The notes beneath the pieces were generated by a model, which searched no databases, had not been told where the DNA came from, and was given only the letters and a program-made list of their open reading frames with translations. Below, one piece after another: positions 44,217 through 53,420 of a DNA stretch of 64,000 nt (positions are counted from its first letter, which is position 1; each line of letters opens with the position of its first letter). This DNA is from Sphingobacterium nematocida (GTDB taxonomy: Bacteria > Bacteroidota > Bacteroidia > Sphingobacteriales > Sphingobacteriaceae), in assembly GCF_900168125.1 (NCBI RefSeq), contig NZ_FUZF01000020.1, positions 39,632-103,631 of the forward strand. The letters run 5' to 3'. A program made the translations under genes and the position numbers.

Positions 44217-45521
44217 TTAACTTTTGTATCTAAACCATTTTACGATTTCTTTATAACTAGCTTTCTTTCCATACATTAATATTCCGACACGATAGATGCG
44301 CGCCGCAATCCAGGTCGTTAATATAAATCCTCCAACCAGAAGTAATGCCGATACCACAATCTGCCAAGTAGGTACACCAAATGGAATACGAACTAACATA
44401 GCTATGGGAGATGTGAAAGGAATAAAGCTTAACCACGTAGCTACGGTGCCATGCGGATCATTCATTAAGACTCCGAAAGATAGTGCATAGGTGAGGAGAA
44501 GAGGCATTGTTATAGGCATCGTGAATTGAGAAGCCTCGGTCTCGCTATCCACCGCGGAGCCTACAGCAGCAAACAATGCGCTGTAGATCAGGTATCCACC
44601 TAGGAAAAATATAAAGAAACAAATAATAATTTCTGGGAAATTGATGGATTGTACTACTGCCCAGGTTTCTGGAGATAACATAACCCCGTCGGATTCTACA
44701 GCCTTATTTCCAACGATCTGATTACTTAAATCAGCTTTCGAGACAAAGAAAGTCGAGGCTACCCCTGCTAACATAAATGATAATAATACCCATAATACAA
44801 ACTGTGTTAACCCTACGAGACCTATACCAATGATCTTACCCATCATTAATTGAAATGGCTTGACAGATGAAATAATGACTTCAATAATTCTGCTGCTTTT
44901 TTCTTCAATAATACCTCTCATAACCTGTGATCCATAAAGAAAAAGGGATATGTATACCAATATAGAAAGTGCGAGGGCGATACCCATAGCTACTTCTGTA
45001 TTACTGTTTTTTGCCTGCCCATCGTCGGTGATTTCTTTAGCAGTGATACTGACATTTGTATTAATACTATTCAGGGTGTCTATATTGATACCTAGTTTTT
45101 GATACTTATAGTCTCTTACAATATCGCTCAAATTGTCTCGGATATCATTCTGAATACCTACGTTGGGTTTGTTGGGTGCCATGAAATCAACCTTTAGATT
45201 ATTGATAAAATCTTTTGGTATCACGAGGATACTGGTGTTTTTATCAGCATCCTTAATGAAAGACAATTGCGTTTGTAAATCTTTATTGCTATGGATATAG
45301 GTAATGTTGTCGGATGATTTGAGTTTGTCTGCAATACTTCCTTCTTGGTCTACGATATATACAGTAGCATGATTTTCCTCAAAACTCTTTTTAGTGAGAA
45401 AGATAATTCCTACATACATTCCGATGAAAAACAGAGGGACCAAGAATGTAGTAAGTAGAAAAGAACGTTTTCTAACTCGTGTCAGATACTCTCTTTGTAT
45501 AATTAGAACAATCTTATGCAT
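44217..45521 (-). CDS. ABC-2 family transporter permease (NatB-like)
   Basis: The 434-residue protein has one N-terminal membrane helix (about 22-44), a large extracytoplasmic loop (about 45-175), then about five C-terminal helices including the GSQVMRGIIEEKSSRIIEVIISSVKPFQLMMGKIIGIGLVGL signature region of ABC-2 exporters. It pairs with the ATPase gene, which overlaps it by 8 bp. NatAB-type systems export sodium or other cations, or peptides; the substrate is unknown here. Confidence 0.9.
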   Translation of the reverse strand: MHKIVLIIQREYLTRVRKRSFLLTTFLVPLFFIGMYVGIIFLTKKSFEENHATVYIVDQEGSIADKLKSSDNITYIHSNKDLQTQLSFIKDADKNTSILVIPKDFINNLKVDFMAPNKPNVGIQNDIRDNLSDIVRDYKYQKLGINIDTLNSINTNVSITAKEITDDGQAKNSNTEVAMGIALALSILVYISLFLYGSQVMRGIIEEKSSRIIEVIISSVKPFQLMMGKIIGIGLVGLTQFVLWVLLSFMLAGVASTFFVSKADLSNQIVGNKAVESDGVMLSPETWAVVQSINFPEIIICFFIFFLGGYLIYSALFAAVGSAVDSETEASQFTMPITMPLLLTYALSFGVLMNDPHGTVATWLSFIPFTSPIAMLVRIPFGVPTWQIVVSALLLVGGFILTTWIAARIYRVGILMYGKKASYKEIVKWFRYKS

Positions 45522-46440
45522 GGCTTAGGGGGCTTAGGGAGACTTTTTCGATAAATATGTCGTGAATAGAAGGGATTATTTCTTTAATCTGTATGACCTG
45601 GATCTTGTCTAATAGGTAGCGTATAACATCATTTAATGTAGCACGATCATTTAGTTTTACTTTTAATTGTACCTCATCGTGCTGAACAGTCTGCGAAATG
45701 ATATCGAATAATTCTGTTTGTTGCAGTATTTGTTCAGGAATTATAGGCGATTTATAGTCAATTAAATAGGTGCTGTTGTTGTATTGTTTTTTAATTTCTT
45801 TGACAGAACCATCTAGTATCTTTTTCGATTTGTTGATTAGGGCTATGTTATCGCAAAGCTCTTCAACAGTTTCCATACGATGCGTAGAGTAAATGATTGT
45901 AGCCCCAGCTTTGTTCAGTTCGAGAATTTCATCTTGAATAATCTGAGCATTGACAGGATCAAAGCCTGAAAAAGGTTCATCAAGGATAATGAGTTTTGGC
46001 TGGTGCAGTACGGTGGCGACAAATTGAACTTTTTGTTGCATACCTTTACTGAGATCTTCGATTCGCTTGTCCCACCAGCTTCCAATATCTAGTTTTTCAA
46101 ACCAATAGTTTAATCGTTGTTTGGCTTCTAAGCGACTCAGTCCTTTGAGTTGTGCCAGATAAACCATTTGTTCACCTACCTTCATTTTTTTATACAGGCC
46201 GCGCTCTTCAGGTAGGTACCCGATTTCAGCGATATGCTCACTGGATAGTGGGCTGCCATCGAATAATATTTCACCCGAGTCTGGAGCGGTAATTTGGTTT
46301 ATAATACGTATTAACGAGGTTTTTCCAGCTCCATTAGGGCCTAATAGACCAAATATTTTACCCTCAGGTATAGAGAGGGATACGTCATCCAAAGCCCGGT
46401 GATTTGCATATTGTTTTACAATATTCTTGATTTCTAACAT
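45514..46440 (-). CDS. ABC transporter ATP-binding protein (NatA-like)
   Basis: The 308-residue protein has the ABC ATPase motifs: Walker A GLLGPNGAGKTS, signature LSKGMQQKVQFV, Walker B LIILDEPFSGFDP and the switch His in YSTHRMETVEELC. A C-terminal DUF4162-like domain (about 215-305) is typical of NatA-type exporters. Its 3' end overlaps the permease gene by 8 bp, so translation is coupled. It is divergent from engB, about 100 bp away. Confidence 0.92.
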   Translation of the reverse strand: MLEIKNIVKQYANHRALDDVSLSIPEGKIFGLLGPNGAGKTSLIRIINQITAPDSGEILFDGSPLSSEHIAEIGYLPEERGLYKKMKVGEQMVYLAQLKGLSRLEAKQRLNYWFEKLDIGSWWDKRIEDLSKGMQQKVQFVATVLHQPKLIILDEPFSGFDPVNAQIIQDEILELNKAGATIIYSTHRMETVEELCDNIALINKSKKILDGSVKEIKKQYNNSTYLIDYKSPIIPEQILQQTELFDIISQTVQHDEVQLKVKLNDRATLNDVIRYLLDKIQVIQIKEIIPSIHDIFIEKVSLSPLSHA

Positions 46441-46528
46441 ATAGGTTTTTATGAGTGACTAAAATAGCAAAATTATCAGAGGTTTTTGAACGAACTTAAA
46501 AGCCTTTTAATTTTTGTTAAATTAATTC

Positions 46529-46536
46529 TACCTTTG
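46529..46536 (+). promoter_or_regulatory. -7 promoter element (TACCTTTG) abutting the engB start
   Basis: Exact TAnnTTTG ends 3 bases before the chosen ATG at 46540, so transcription would begin at or beside the start codon. This implies a leaderless mRNA and argues against the longer frame from 46486. Confidence 0.5.
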
Positions 46537-46539
46537 TCT

Positions 46540-47160
46540 ATGCTTATCAAATCCGCTGAATTTGTATGTAGTAATACACAAGTCGACAAATTACCCGATC
46601 CTACATTGCCAGAATATGCGTTCATTGGGCGGTCTAATGTTGGTAAATCTTCTTTGATCAATGCGTTGACCAATAAGAAAGGTCTGGCAAAGACCTCCCA
46701 GAGACCGGGAAAGACTCAACTGATAAATCATTTTGTAATTAATGACAATTGGTATCTTGTGGACTTACCTGGCTATGGGTATGCACAGACGTCAAAAAAG
46801 AATAGAGCCGATTGGGAGAAATTTATCAGGAAGTATCTATTGAGTAGAGAGAGTCTACAGTGTATTTTTGTTCTTATTGATAGCCGTCTAGAACCTCAAA
46901 AAATAGATTTGGATTTCTGCTGTTGGCTTGGAGAAAGGGGACTACCTTTTATGCTGATCTTCACGAAAGCGGATAAACAGTCAATCGTCAAATCTGATCA
47001 AAATATGGCCAAGTTTAAACGGGCACTTCTTAAATGGTTTGAAGAGGTTCCTACACGGTTTTTGACATCTGCGGAGGATAGGATGGGGTTGGAACCTATA
47101 TTAGAAAAGATTGATGAAATAAATCAAGAGTTTACGGTGCCTCCCGTTTCTGAATTATGA
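46540..47160 (+). CDS. engB: Ribosome-biogenesis GTPase EngB (YihA/YsxC)
   Basis: The 206-residue GTPase has GRSNVGKSSLINALTN (G1), RPGKTQLINHF (G2), VDLPGYGYAQ (G3) and FTKADK (G4), the full EngB set. It assists assembly of the large ribosomal subunit. The ATG at 46540 gives the normal family N-terminus (SAEFVCSNTQVDKLPDP), and the promoter sits just before it. A ubiA-like gene follows 72 bp downstream on the same strand. Confidence 0.95.
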   Translation: MLIKSAEFVCSNTQVDKLPDPTLPEYAFIGRSNVGKSSLINALTNKKGLAKTSQRPGKTQLINHFVINDNWYLVDLPGYGYAQTSKKNRADWEKFIRKYLLSRESLQCIFVLIDSRLEPQKIDLDFCCWLGERGLPFMLIFTKADKQSIVKSDQNMAKFKRALLKWFEEVPTRFLTSAEDRMGLEPILEKIDEINQEFTVPPVSEL

Positions 47161-47200
47161 AATACTCGTGTTTCGCGAAACACAAACAACCATGAGTATT
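47161..47200. repeat. Nested inverted repeats between engB and ubiA-like genes
   Basis: An outer 10-bp stem (AATACTCGTG with CATGAGTATT, one wobble) encloses a perfect 16-bp palindrome GTGTTTCGCGAAACAC at 47168-47183. No T tract follows, so it may be a protein-binding site or an RNA structure rather than a terminator. Confidence 0.6.
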
Positions 47201-47232
47201 CCAATGACAGATAAAAGTCAAGTTAAATACAT

Positions 47233-48096
47233 ATGAAAAAATACATGTCGTTGGTGCTATTTGCGCATAGCATATTTGCACTTCCTTTTGCGGTTATAGG
47301 TTTTTTTTTGGCGGTATCTACTACAGCGTTTCATTTTGAGTGGAAGCTGTTCTTTTTGATGCTATTATGTATGGTTACTGCACGTAATGCTGCAATGGCG
47401 TTCAATAGATATTTAGACCGGGATGTTGATGCGCTCAATCCGAGGACAGCTATACGGGATATCCCGGCCGGAAAAATAAGTCCATCAGCAGCTTTAATCT
47501 TCACAGTTGTTAATTGCGTAGTCTTTGTGTTAGCGACTTACTTCATTAACCCGATGTGCCTGTTGTTATCGCCGATTGCTTTGTTCGTTGTTTTGTTCTA
47601 TTCGTATATGAAGCGGATATCACCGCTGTGCCATTTTGTATTAGGATTAGGTTTGGGACTCGCTCCAGTCGGTGCATATCTTGCTGTAACAGGTCAATTT
47701 GACTTAGTTCCCATATGGTATGGATTAGCCGTGCTTACCTGGGTGAGTGGGTTTGATATTATTTATGCTTTGCAGGATGAGGAGTTTGACCGGGCCCACA
47801 AGTTGCAATCTATCCCAGCCAACTTTGGTGCTAAGCGGGCATTGAGAATCTCCGAAGTATTGCACCTACTATCTTTTATTTTCGTGTTGCTTCCTTCCAT
47901 ATTTATCGAAGTAGGTTTTTTTTATTATATAGGTGTAGCATTTTATGGGGCTTTATTGATTTATCAACATCGTATTGTGAGTGCTACGGATTTATCCCGA
48001 GTGGATCGGGCATTTATGACGACAAATGGAATAGCTTCTGTTGTTTTTGCTTGCTTTTACCTCCTTGATGTTTTGTCTGGACATTGGATGGTATAG
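47233..48096 (+). CDS. UbiA-family prenyltransferase (4-hydroxybenzoate/MqnP-type)
   Basis: The 287-residue membrane protein has about eight helices and both aspartate-rich motifs of UbiA enzymes, NRYLDRDVDALNPRT (about residue 57) and DIIYALQDEEFDRAHK (about residue 176), which bind magnesium-prenyl diphosphate. Members attach the prenyl tail in ubiquinone or menaquinone synthesis. Bacteroidota usually make menaquinone, so a role in the futalosine route (MqnP) is more likely than in ubiquinone synthesis, but this is inference. Start ATG fits. Confidence 0.85.
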   Translation: MKKYMSLVLFAHSIFALPFAVIGFFLAVSTTAFHFEWKLFFLMLLCMVTARNAAMAFNRYLDRDVDALNPRTAIRDIPAGKISPSAALIFTVVNCVVFVLATYFINPMCLLLSPIALFVVLFYSYMKRISPLCHFVLGLGLGLAPVGAYLAVTGQFDLVPIWYGLAVLTWVSGFDIIYALQDEEFDRAHKLQSIPANFGAKRALRISEVLHLLSFIFVLLPSIFIEVGFFYYIGVAFYGALLIYQHRIVSATDLSRVDRAFMTTNGIASVVFACFYLLDVLSGHWMV

Positions 48097-48177
48097 GTAA
48101 GTTTTACAATATTATTAGTAAAAATAATTGTCATTCCATTTTGAAATAGTAATATTTGCAGAAATCTTATAAAGTTA

Positions 48178-50544
48178 ATGGCTAAAAATTTATTGATAGT
48201 AGAGTCGCCAGCAAAGGCTAAAACGATAGAAGGATATTTAGGAAGTGATTTTCTAGTCAAGTCTAGTTACGGGCATATTCGTGATTTGGTGAAGACGGAT
48301 GACGCCATTGATACCGATAATAAGTTTGAACAAAAATATGAAGTTCCTGTCGATAAAAAGGCTATTGTCAGTGAATTAAAGAAGTTGGCTAAGAGTGCTG
48401 AAACAGTCTGGTTAGCATCCGATGAGGACCGCGAGGGAGAAGCAATTTCTTGGCACTTATTCGAAACATTAGGGCTTAAAGAAAATGCTACCAAACGTAT
48501 CGTATTCCATGAAATTACAAAGCCAGCAATATTAAATGCTATTGAAAATCCACGGAAAATCGACTATAACTTAGTTTACGCTCAACAGGCACGTAGGGTG
48601 TTAGATAGACTTGTGGGGTTTGAATTGTCTCCTGTACTGTGGAGAAAGGTAAAGCCATCCCTGTCGGCTGGTCGTGTACAATCCGTAGCTGTACGTGTTA
48701 TTGTAGAGCGTGAGCGTGAAATAAATAGATTTAATGCAGAAGCCGCTTTCAAGATTGTAGCTATTTTTTATACTGGCAAAGGGAAGGAGTTTTTTAAAGC
48801 AGAGCTGCCTCAGCGTTTTGATAAGAAGGAAGATGCTAAGACGTTCTTAAATGATAGCATGAGAGCCGATTTTTCGATCGCGTCATTGGAGAAAAAGCCA
48901 GCACGAAGAAATCCAGCAGCACCCTTTACAACATCTACATTGCAGCAGGAAGCCAGCCGTAAGTTGGGTTTTTCTGTGGCTAGAACCATGCAGGTTGCAC
49001 AGCGCCTGTATGAAGCTGGGCGGATTACCTATATGCGTACGGACTCTGTCAATTTATCTGATACAGCTATCCAAGCTGCCGAAAATGAAATTGTAAAAGC
49101 GTATGGGGAGAAGTACCATAAGCTAAGAAAATATAAAACGAAGGCCGCGGGAGCGCAAGAAGCGCACGAAGCCATACGACCGACTTATTTTTCAGAACAC
49201 TCTATTGAAGGGGATGCATCAGAACGACGTCTATATGAGTTGATTTGGAAGCGGGCTATTGCATCGCAAATGAGCGAGGCAGAGTTTGAAAAAACCGTAG
49301 CTAAGATTAGTATTTCTACACGCAAGGAGGAATTGACCGCTACGGGAGAAATCATGCGATTTGACGGATTCTTGAAAGTATATATGGAGTCCACAGACGA
49401 GGAGAATGAGGTCGCTGCCGACGGGGATGCTGACAATGCATTATTACCACCTTTAGAGCAAGGACAGGCATTGACTCTCAATGAGATGACTGCTACAGAG
49501 CGATTCTCGCGGCCCCCTGCCCGTTATACAGAAGCTTCATTAGTAAAGAAGTTGGAGGAGTTAGGCATTGGAAGACCGTCTACATATGCACCGACTATTT
49601 CTACTATTCAAAATCGAGGTTATGTGGTCAAAGAAGATCGAGATGGCAAACCACGTGATTATAATGTACTTCGATTGGCTGGAACAGAGGTAAGCGAAGT
49701 CGTAAAAACGGAAATGACAGGAGTAGAGCGTAACAAGCTTTTTCCTACAGATATAGGCGTATTGGTTAATGACTTCTTAGTTGAACATTTCAAAGGGATT
49801 GTAGACTTCAATTTTACAGCTCGTGTCGAGAAAGAATTTGACGAGATTGCTCAAGGAAGTAAGGAATGGACCGACATGTTAGAAGCTTTTTATCGTCCTT
49901 TTCACCATGAGGTAGAGGATACTTTGGAAAATGCTGAAAGAGCGACCAACGAACGAGAACTCGGTGTAGACCCAGAAACAGGAAAACCAGTTAGTGTACG
50001 TGTAGGACGTTTTGGACCATTGGTTCAGATCGGAACAGCCGATGACGAGGAGAAGCCACGTTTTGCTTCATTGCGTAAGGGGCAGATGATCGAAACGATA
50101 ACTTTCGAAGAAGCGATGGAGTTATTTAAGCTTCCTAAAAGAGTAGGTCAGTTTGAAGAAAAAGAAATGACTGTAGCTATAGGTCGCTTTGGACCTTACA
50201 TCAAACACGAATCTTCATTTTATTCATTACCAAAAGGTGTAGATCCATTGGATGTTACCGAAGAGCAGGCGATAGAAATTATAAAAGAGAAGAGACAGAA
50301 AGATATTGAAAAGGTAATACGCGTCTTTGATGAAAATCCAAAAGCCCAGATCGAAAATGGAAGATGGGGACCATTCATCAGATTAGAAAAGCAGAATATC
50401 AAAATACCTAAGGGTACAGACGTATCGGCTATTACTTATGAAGATGTCTTAAAGTGGGCTGCTGAAGACTCAAAAGGAGGTAAAACGGCCAAAAAGACGA
50501 CAAAGAAAACTGCAACAAAAAAAGCCGCAACAAAAAAGAAGTAG
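48178..50544 (+). CDS. topA: DNA topoisomerase I
   Basis: The 788-residue type IA topoisomerase begins with the TOPRIM motif LLIVESPAKAKTIEGYLG and DEDREGEAISWHLF, and has the active-site Tyr285 in GRITYMRTDSVNLS. The C-terminal part has repeated TOPRIM-linked topo-C-like segments instead of several zinc ribbons and ends in a lysine-rich tail (KTAKKTTKKTATKKAATKKK), as in many Bacteroidota. It relaxes negative supercoils. The next gene starts 3 bp after its stop, so they form one operon with cmk. Confidence 0.95.
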   Translation: MAKNLLIVESPAKAKTIEGYLGSDFLVKSSYGHIRDLVKTDDAIDTDNKFEQKYEVPVDKKAIVSELKKLAKSAETVWLASDEDREGEAISWHLFETLGLKENATKRIVFHEITKPAILNAIENPRKIDYNLVYAQQARRVLDRLVGFELSPVLWRKVKPSLSAGRVQSVAVRVIVEREREINRFNAEAAFKIVAIFYTGKGKEFFKAELPQRFDKKEDAKTFLNDSMRADFSIASLEKKPARRNPAAPFTTSTLQQEASRKLGFSVARTMQVAQRLYEAGRITYMRTDSVNLSDTAIQAAENEIVKAYGEKYHKLRKYKTKAAGAQEAHEAIRPTYFSEHSIEGDASERRLYELIWKRAIASQMSEAEFEKTVAKISISTRKEELTATGEIMRFDGFLKVYMESTDEENEVAADGDADNALLPPLEQGQALTLNEMTATERFSRPPARYTEASLVKKLEELGIGRPSTYAPTISTIQNRGYVVKEDRDGKPRDYNVLRLAGTEVSEVVKTEMTGVERNKLFPTDIGVLVNDFLVEHFKGIVDFNFTARVEKEFDEIAQGSKEWTDMLEAFYRPFHHEVEDTLENAERATNERELGVDPETGKPVSVRVGRFGPLVQIGTADDEEKPRFASLRKGQMIETITFEEAMELFKLPKRVGQFEEKEMTVAIGRFGPYIKHESSFYSLPKGVDPLDVTEEQAIEIIKEKRQKDIEKVIRVFDENPKAQIENGRWGPFIRLEKQNIKIPKGTDVSAITYEDVLKWAAEDSKGGKTAKKTTKKTATKKAATKKK

Positions 50545-50547
50545 CAG

Positions 50548-50961
50548 ATGAAGAAAGATTTGCCGGTTAATATAGTAGAAGATATTTCTATAGCCGTTGT
50601 ACTAGAAAGCGATTCTCCTATCCAAAAGTCGTGGAACGTGTACTTGGTGAATGAGAAGGAACTACCGTTAAGAAATGTCTTTGTGACCTCTAAGGGCTAT
50701 GGTATGAAAGATGAACGTGAGGTAAAGACAACTACTTTACGTCATTTTATCGGAGATGTAGCTGCCAGTAGTTCAATTCGTATAGAGGCGATAGATCAGC
50801 AGGTTTTTGGCTTGACTAATGAATATTGGTTGAGCTATTATATTGATGATACTATCTATGATAAAAAATATATTTTTTTACCTGAAAGCATAGTCGACGA
50901 GAATCTATCCAAGGTTCCTTTGGTTAATAAACCAGGCGTTTTAATTGGAGGAAATTCGTAA
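50548..50961 (+). CDS. Conserved small protein of unknown function between topA and cmk
   Basis: The 137-residue soluble protein has no signal or membrane segment; it reads as a beta-rich fold (IAVVLESDSPIQKSWNVYLVN, IEAIDQQVFGLTNEYWLSYYID, YIFLPESIV). It starts 3 bp after the topA stop and ends 7 bp before the cmk start, so it is translated with both. I do not recognise a named family. The tight placement suggests a housekeeping role with DNA topology or nucleotide metabolism, without proof. Confidence 0.8.
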   Translation: MKKDLPVNIVEDISIAVVLESDSPIQKSWNVYLVNEKELPLRNVFVTSKGYGMKDEREVKTTTLRHFIGDVAASSSIRIEAIDQQVFGLTNEYWLSYYIDDTIYDKKYIFLPESIVDENLSKVPLVNKPGVLIGGNS

Positions 50962-50968
50962 TCTTATC

Positions 50969-51649
50969 ATGGCAAGGAAGAATTTTATTATAGCGATAGA
51001 CGGCTTTTCCTCATGTGGCAAGAGCACTATTGCAAAAGCTTTAGCAAAAAAACTGAATTTTGTTTTCGTGGATAGCGGAGCCATGTACAGAGCCGTGACC
51101 TTATATTTCTTACGTCATAAGATCGATTATACGGATCACGACGCCGTTGTGAGTGCTTTAGAAGATATTCATATTGACTTTGTGCCTAATACAGATCAGG
51201 TACAGATTTTTCTGAATAATGAAGACGTTTCTGAAGATATCCGCAAAATGGAGATTTCGGACAAGGTAAGCGAAGTCAGTGCGATCAGAGAGGTACGTCA
51301 GGCAATGGTTGCCCAACAGCAGAAACTGGGAATGAAGCGTAATATTGTGATGGATGGACGTGATATAGGGACTACCGTATTTCCAGACGCAGATCTAAAG
51401 ATCTTTATGACGGCCGATCCCAATGTACGGGCAGAAAGACGCTATGCCGAATTGACTGCCAAGGGAGAGCAAGTAACTATGGAAGAGGTAAAAGCTAATT
51501 TATCCCATAGAGACCATATAGACAGCACACGCGCAGAAAGTCCATTAAGACAAGCTAAAGATGCTGTGATATTAGACAATTCTGAATTAAATCAAAGCGA
51601 ACAATTAGACTTCGTTGTTGATTTATATACGCGTCTACGCACTAAATAG
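50969..51649 (+). CDS. cmk: Cytidylate kinase
   Basis: The 226-residue protein has the P-loop IDGFSSCGKSTIAKALAKKL, the family VDSGAMYRAVTLYFLR and VMDGRDIGTTVFPDADLKIFM, followed by ERRYAELTAKG, all CMP kinase hallmarks. It phosphorylates CMP and dCMP for nucleic-acid precursor supply. The ATG at 50969 is preferred to the upstream in-frame one at 50945, which would overlap the preceding stop. It lies 7 bp after the small unknown gene. Confidence 0.95.
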   Translation: MARKNFIIAIDGFSSCGKSTIAKALAKKLNFVFVDSGAMYRAVTLYFLRHKIDYTDHDAVVSALEDIHIDFVPNTDQVQIFLNNEDVSEDIRKMEISDKVSEVSAIREVRQAMVAQQQKLGMKRNIVMDGRDIGTTVFPDADLKIFMTADPNVRAERRYAELTAKGEQVTMEEVKANLSHRDHIDSTRAESPLRQAKDAVILDNSELNQSEQLDFVVDLYTRLRTK

Positions 51650-51696
51650 CACGATTTCCTTATTTTTAACATTTACTTAATAGTATCTTAAATTGT

Positions 51697-51732
51697 AATT
51701 CGTTTCTTAAAAGTATTTTTGAGAAACGAATT
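51697..51732. repeat. Inverted repeat immediately before the metallophosphoesterase start
   Basis: AATTCGTTTCT and AGAAACGAATT are perfect 11-bp complements with a 14-base loop, ending 5 bases before the ATG at 51738. It could end the cmk transcript or, folded in mRNA, limit access to the start codon. Confidence 0.55.
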
Positions 51733-51737
51733 ATTAT

Positions 51738-53300
51738 ATGAACATTAAGTATTTATTAGCAGGAGTATTGCTTTGTACCGGATTCGTGCAGGCGCAGGAA
51801 GTGGTAAAAGGATCCGTGTTTCTTGATGCCAATAAAAATGGCAAACGCGAAAAGAATGAACTTGGAGTAGGAGGTGTTAGCGTCAGTAACGGCAGAGATG
51901 TTGTTCAAACAGATGACAAAGGAAATTATAGCCTTCCAGTAGAAAATGACAATATAATCTTTGTCATAAAACCAAAAGATTATGCATTCCCTCAAGATAA
52001 ACAGAATCGCCCCCTTTTTTACTATATCCATAAACCACTTGGAGGTCCAAAGTTAAAATATACCACAGCCCAAGCCACAGGGCCGCTGCCTAAGTCATTA
52101 AATTTTCCCGTGTATGCACAGCAGGAGTCCACAGATTTTAAGGCTTTGGTTTTTGGTGACCCCCAGGCCTATACCCAAGAAGAGCTTGACTTTTTCAAAA
52201 GAGGTATTGTCGACGATATTTCAAACAAAGATCGCTTCTTATTCGGCATTAGCTTAGGTGATCTAGTTGGAGATGATTTAACACTACACGAACCTTATAA
52301 AGAAACTATTGCGGGGATGGGATTACCATGGTACCATGTAATGGGTAATCATGATATGAATTATGACGTAGTCGCAGATTCCTTGTCAGACGAAAGCTTT
52401 GAGCTAAAATTCGGCCCAAATAATTACTCATTTAATTACGGTAATGCACATTTTATTATTTTAGATAATATCATATATCCTAATCCACGCAGCGGAAAAG
52501 GTTATCTGGGTGGATTTCGTAAAGATCAATTAGACTTTGTAGAGAATGATTTAAGATATGTGCCAAAAGATAAGCTTATTGTTTTATCTTTTCATATTCC
52601 TTTAGTTCACAAGAACTCGGATGTGTTTCGTGACGAAGACAGGCAACGTCTTTTCGATCTCTTAAAAGACTTCCCTAATACCGTATCTCTTTCCGCTCAC
52701 ACCCATTATCAGCAACAAAACTTTTATGGAAAAGCAGAAGGCTGGCACCAAGCGAAGCCACATCATGAATATAACGTAGGTACTACCTCAGGCGATTGGT
52801 ATTCTGGACAGGTGAACCAACAAGGGGTGCCCGCATCTACTATGCGAGATGGAACACCTAAAGGCTATGCAATCATGAATATCCAAGGAAACTCGTATAC
52901 ATTTGATTATAAAGTGGCTGGTCAAGATAGCGAATACCAGATTAATCTCATAGCTCCGAGCGCTGTCAAAAGTAAGCATGCCAGAAGATACAAAGTCTAC
53001 GCAAACTTTTTTATGGGACGTACAGAAGATGTGATGGAGTATAGTTTGGATGGTAAGGACTGGAAAGTTATGAATCGTGTGGATGTTACAGACCCAAGCT
53101 ATCAATACGATGTGTTGAAGTTTGATAATGCGACGGAGCTCATCCAGGGGCGTAGACCTTCCGATGCCGTAAATTCAACACATCTTTGGGAAATGAAATT
53201 GCCCAATTTGAAAGTTGGCACACACAGCGTTACAGTTCGGGTTACAGATATGTATGGGGTAGAGCACCGAGCAGTCAAAAAGATTGAAGTTGTAAATTAA
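51738..53300 (+). CDS. Exported calcineurin-like metallophosphoesterase
   Basis: The 520-residue protein has a signal peptide (about 1-19), an N-terminal B-type/SdrD-like beta domain (about 22-115; GSVFLDANKNGKREKNELGV with repeated acidic residues for calcium), a calcineurin-like phosphoesterase domain (about 130-345) with metal motifs GDPQA, SLGDLVGDD, MGNHDMNYD and SAHTHYQQ, and a C-terminal domain (to 520) of the same family set. It should hydrolyse phosphoesters in the periplasm or at the surface. The substrate is unknown. Layout is common in Bacteroidota. Confidence 0.9.
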   Translation: MNIKYLLAGVLLCTGFVQAQEVVKGSVFLDANKNGKREKNELGVGGVSVSNGRDVVQTDDKGNYSLPVENDNIIFVIKPKDYAFPQDKQNRPLFYYIHKPLGGPKLKYTTAQATGPLPKSLNFPVYAQQESTDFKALVFGDPQAYTQEELDFFKRGIVDDISNKDRFLFGISLGDLVGDDLTLHEPYKETIAGMGLPWYHVMGNHDMNYDVVADSLSDESFELKFGPNNYSFNYGNAHFIILDNIIYPNPRSGKGYLGGFRKDQLDFVENDLRYVPKDKLIVLSFHIPLVHKNSDVFRDEDRQRLFDLLKDFPNTVSLSAHTHYQQQNFYGKAEGWHQAKPHHEYNVGTTSGDWYSGQVNQQGVPASTMRDGTPKGYAIMNIQGNSYTFDYKVAGQDSEYQINLIAPSAVKSKHARRYKVYANFFMGRTEDVMEYSLDGKDWKVMNRVDVTDPSYQYDVLKFDNATELIQGRRPSDAVNSTHLWEMKLPNLKVGTHSVTVRVTDMYGVEHRAVKKIEVVN

Positions 53301-53352
53301 TAATAAGCGAACCAGCTAGAGGTTATAAGTCATGTATCTCATGCTTATCTAT

Positions 53353-53381
53353 AAGCCGTATTTCATTAAGAAATACGGCTT
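53353..53381. terminator. Bidirectional terminator between phosphoesterase and TesA-like genes
   Basis: AAGCCGTATTTC and GAAATACGGCTT form a perfect 12-bp stem with a 5-base loop, placed between convergent genes. Confidence 0.8.
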
Positions 53382-53420
53382 TAATGTATTTCAACCAGAC
53401 CGTTTGTCAAAGTCAATGAC

